From NCBI GenBank assembly GCA_045591985.1, contig JAZNTV010000053.1, positions 1 through 8,246 on the forward strand: DNA of 8,246 bases, written 5' to 3'. The translations under genes were made by a program, and so were the position numbers. Below are positions 7,027 through 8,246 of this stretch, one piece after another. The DNA is from SIG588 sp045591985. Lineage in GTDB: Bacteria > Bacillota > Clostridia > Oscillospirales > Acutalibacteraceae. Positions within the stretch are counted from its first letter, which is position 1; the number at the start of each line of letters is the position of its first letter. The notes under the pieces are model-generated. The model was not told where the DNA came from, searched no databases, and saw only the letters and a list, made by a program, of their open reading frames with translations.

Positions 7027-7743
7027 TTGTCGCTGTTTGATTTCCATTCCCATGTGCTGCCGGCGATGGACGACGGCAGTCGGTCGGTCGCTCAGTCGCT
7101 CGCTATGTTGCGCGCCGAAGCGGAGCAGGGGGTGCAGGTTGTGGCGGCAACGCCGCATTTTTATCCCGACAGAGAGGCTCCTGCCGACTTTTTGGAGCGC
7201 CGCACCCGCGCCGAAGAGACCTTGCGCGAAGCGATGGCCCGTGAAACGGCGTTGCCTTCGGTGGTTGTGGGCGCGGAAGTGTATGCGTTTGAGGGAATGA
7301 GCGATTCGGAGATGTTGCCGCGCTTAACGTTGGCGGGCGGCGATGCGCTGTTGGTTGAAATGCCGATGACGACGTGGTCCGATCGCTTGCTGGATGAACT
7401 CACGCAGATTCACGTAAAGCAAGGGCTGGTCCCCGTTGTGGCGCATTTGGATCGGTATATTACTCGGTTTAATGCGCGACGTACGTTGGCGCGTTTGGCG
7501 GGGTTGCCGATATTTATACAGGTGAATGCGTCGTTCTTTACCGAGCGCGCGACCCGTCGTTTGGCGTTGGACTTGTTATGTGACAATCGCATTCATTTTT
7601 TGGGGTCGGATTGCCATGATACGGAAAAACGTCCGCCGAATCTCGGGGAGGCTGCGCGGAGGATTGCCGATCGGGCGGATCCGTCGTGGCTGTCATGGCT
7701 TTATCAAAACAGTATGGAAATGCTTCCCAACGGGGCGATATGA
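7027..7743 (+). CDS. PHP-domain protein-tyrosine phosphatase, CpsB/YwqE type
   Basis: This 238-residue metal-dependent phosphatase belongs to the family that dephosphorylates BY-type capsule tyrosine kinases and thereby controls chain length or export (family knowledge). The PHP metal ligands are all visible: His7 and His9 in DFHSHVLP, Asp15 (AMDDGS), His44 (TPHFYP), Glu84 (GAEVY), Glu111 (LLVEMP), His140 (AHLDRY), and Asp195 and His197 (GSDCHD). The length fits CpsB/CapC/YwqE (about 240-255). Translation starts at TTG 7027. It is transcribed alone from its own promoter, divergent from the biosynthetic operon, and ends at a shared terminator. Its usual partner, a CpsC/CpsD-like adaptor and kinase, is not in the window, so it must act on a kinase encoded elsewhere. 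The family call is secure; its control of this cluster is inferred. Confidence 0.94.
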   Translation: MSLFDFHSHVLPAMDDGSRSVAQSLAMLRAEAEQGVQVVAATPHFYPDREAPADFLERRTRAEETLREAMARETALPSVVVGAEVYAFEGMSDSEMLPRLTLAGGDALLVEMPMTTWSDRLLDELTQIHVKQGLVPVVAHLDRYITRFNARRTLARLAGLPIFIQVNASFFTERATRRLALDLLCDNRIHFLGSDCHDTEKRPPNLGEAARRIADRADPSWLSWLYQNSMEMLPNGAI

Positions 7744-7806
7744 TCAAAACGGGTGTTGCTCTTGCCCTTTTCGGTGAGGGGCGGCACCGCCGTCGATAGT
7801 TCATAA

Positions 7807-7848
7807 AACAAACCGAGAGGATGCCTAAAGGCATCCTCTCGGTTTGTT
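7807..7848. terminator. Bidirectional intrinsic terminator hairpin between convergent genes
   Basis: A perfect 19-bp inverted repeat (7807-7825 pairing with 7830-7848) encloses a four-base loop TAAA. The centre of the stem, GAGGATGCC/GGCATCCTC, is GC-rich. T-rich sequence follows on both strands: TTTGTTGTTTG on the plus side and TTTGTTTTATG on the minus side. It lies 63 bases after the phosphatase stop and 8 bases after the stop of the converging CapE-type gene, so it should end both transcripts. Confidence 0.93.
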
Positions 7849-7856
7849 GTTTGTCC

Positions 7857-8246
7857 TTAATACGCAATACCCATTTCGTCGAGTCGCTCACGGATATAGG
7901 AGAGCGAGAGCAGTTTCTTCTTCACTTCCTCCACCGTCAAGAGCTCGGTGTTGTGGGAGTTGAATTCGGTGATGGTGTCGCGATCCACATTGCCTTCGTG
8001 GAAATATTTGTCGTAGTTCAAGTCCCGCTTGTCGCAGGGAACGCGATAAAACTCGCCCATATCCACCGCTGTGGAGCATTCCTGGTTGGTCAGCAGGGTC
8101 TCATCCATCTTTTCGCCGTGGCGAATGCCGATGATCTTGATATCCTCTTTCTTGCCGCCGAACAGTTCGCATACCGCCTCGGCCTGCGCCTGAATGGTAC
8201 AGGCGGGGGCCTTTTGCACCAGAATGTCGCCCGACACGCCGTGCTC
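7857..8246 (-). CDS. Second CapE/FnlA-family UDP-GlcNAc dehydratase/epimerase, C-terminal part (cut by window edge)
   Basis: The last 129 residues of a polysaccharide-biosynthesis SDR enzyme are visible; the start lies right of base 8246. The segment begins EHGVSGDILVQKAPACTI, then shows the family blocks KIIGIRHGEKMDETLL and RDLNYDKYFHEGN, the conserved FNSHNTELLTVEEVK, and a C-terminus with LSYIRERL. These match the C-terminal substrate-binding domain of FnlA/CapE-like enzymes of about 340 residues. Together with the N-terminal fragment at the left window edge, this makes two members of one family on the same strand flanking the operon. It is the last gene of its own transcription unit, with the terminator hairpin 8 bases past its TAA. 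The nucleotide-binding and catalytic parts are not visible, so the exact reaction (retaining or inverting dehydratase) is open. Confidence 0.9.
   Translation of the reverse strand, partial: EHGVSGDILVQKAPACTIQAQAEAVCELFGGKKEDIKIIGIRHGEKMDETLLTNQECSTAVDMGEFYRVPCDKRDLNYDKYFHEGNVDRDTITEFNSHNTELLTVEEVKKKLLSLSYIRERLDEMGIAY

Noticed and set aside
7774..7790. GC-rich small hairpin GGCG-GCAC-CGCC after the phosphatase gene
   Set aside because: The stem is only four base pairs and no T-tract follows. The hairpin at 7807-7848 explains termination.
1..8246. A small circular element whose ends join the two CapE-type fragments into one gene
   Set aside because: The frames would join, but the product would be about 194 residues against roughly 340 for the family, with the middle missing. 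Two separate genes explain it better.

Overview
The window is a surface-polysaccharide (capsule/exopolysaccharide) locus. It most probably comes from a Gram-positive Bacillota bacterium of roughly balanced base composition, perhaps a gut-type clostridium. The evidence is strong AAAGGAGG-like ribosome binding sites, GTG and TTG starts, sigma-A type extended -10 promoters, a CpsB/YwqE-type PHP phosphatase and an EpsG-type polymerase. The species cannot be named from the sequence.

Layout, in transcription order. An operon on the minus strand starts at a promoter near 6859-6887 and runs leftwards past the window edge: small phosphoglycosyl transferase (6807-6169), HpcH/HpaI-family aldolase (6155-5295), D-2-hydroxyacid dehydrogenase (5298-4384), UDP-glucose 6-dehydrogenase (4387-3200), TupA-like ATP-grasp protein (3185-2286), GT2 glycosyltransferase (2270-1317), EpsG/Wzy-type polymerase (1299-220) and the first 65 codons of a CapE/FnlA-family UDP-GlcNAc dehydratase/epimerase (195-1). 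Genes abut, overlap by ATGA, or are at most 24 bases apart, so this is one transcription unit. On the plus strand, a divergent promoter at 6964-6992 drives a lone PHP-type tyrosine-phosphatase gene (7027-7743). It converges on the 3' end of a second CapE/FnlA-family gene (8246-7857, minus strand), and a 19-bp bidirectional terminator hairpin (7807-7848) separates the two.

How the genes fit together. The phosphoglycosyl transferase should load the first sugar phosphate on undecaprenyl phosphate. The GT2 enzyme extends the unit, Ugd supplies UDP-glucuronate, the CapE-type enzyme starts UDP-N-acetyl-amino-dideoxysugar synthesis, and the EpsG/Wzy protein polymerises the units. The less ordinary part is the tightly coupled block aldolase - hydroxyacid dehydrogenase - Ugd - ATP-grasp. 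It could make a hydroxy acid and attach it, or an amino compound, to the polymer through an ATP-dependent ligation, probably at glucuronate. This is inference. No flippase or chain-length/kinase genes are visible, so they should lie outside the window.

No tRNA, rRNA, CRISPR array, insertion sequence or transposase was seen. The longest non-coding stretch is 6808-7026, which holds the two divergent promoters.
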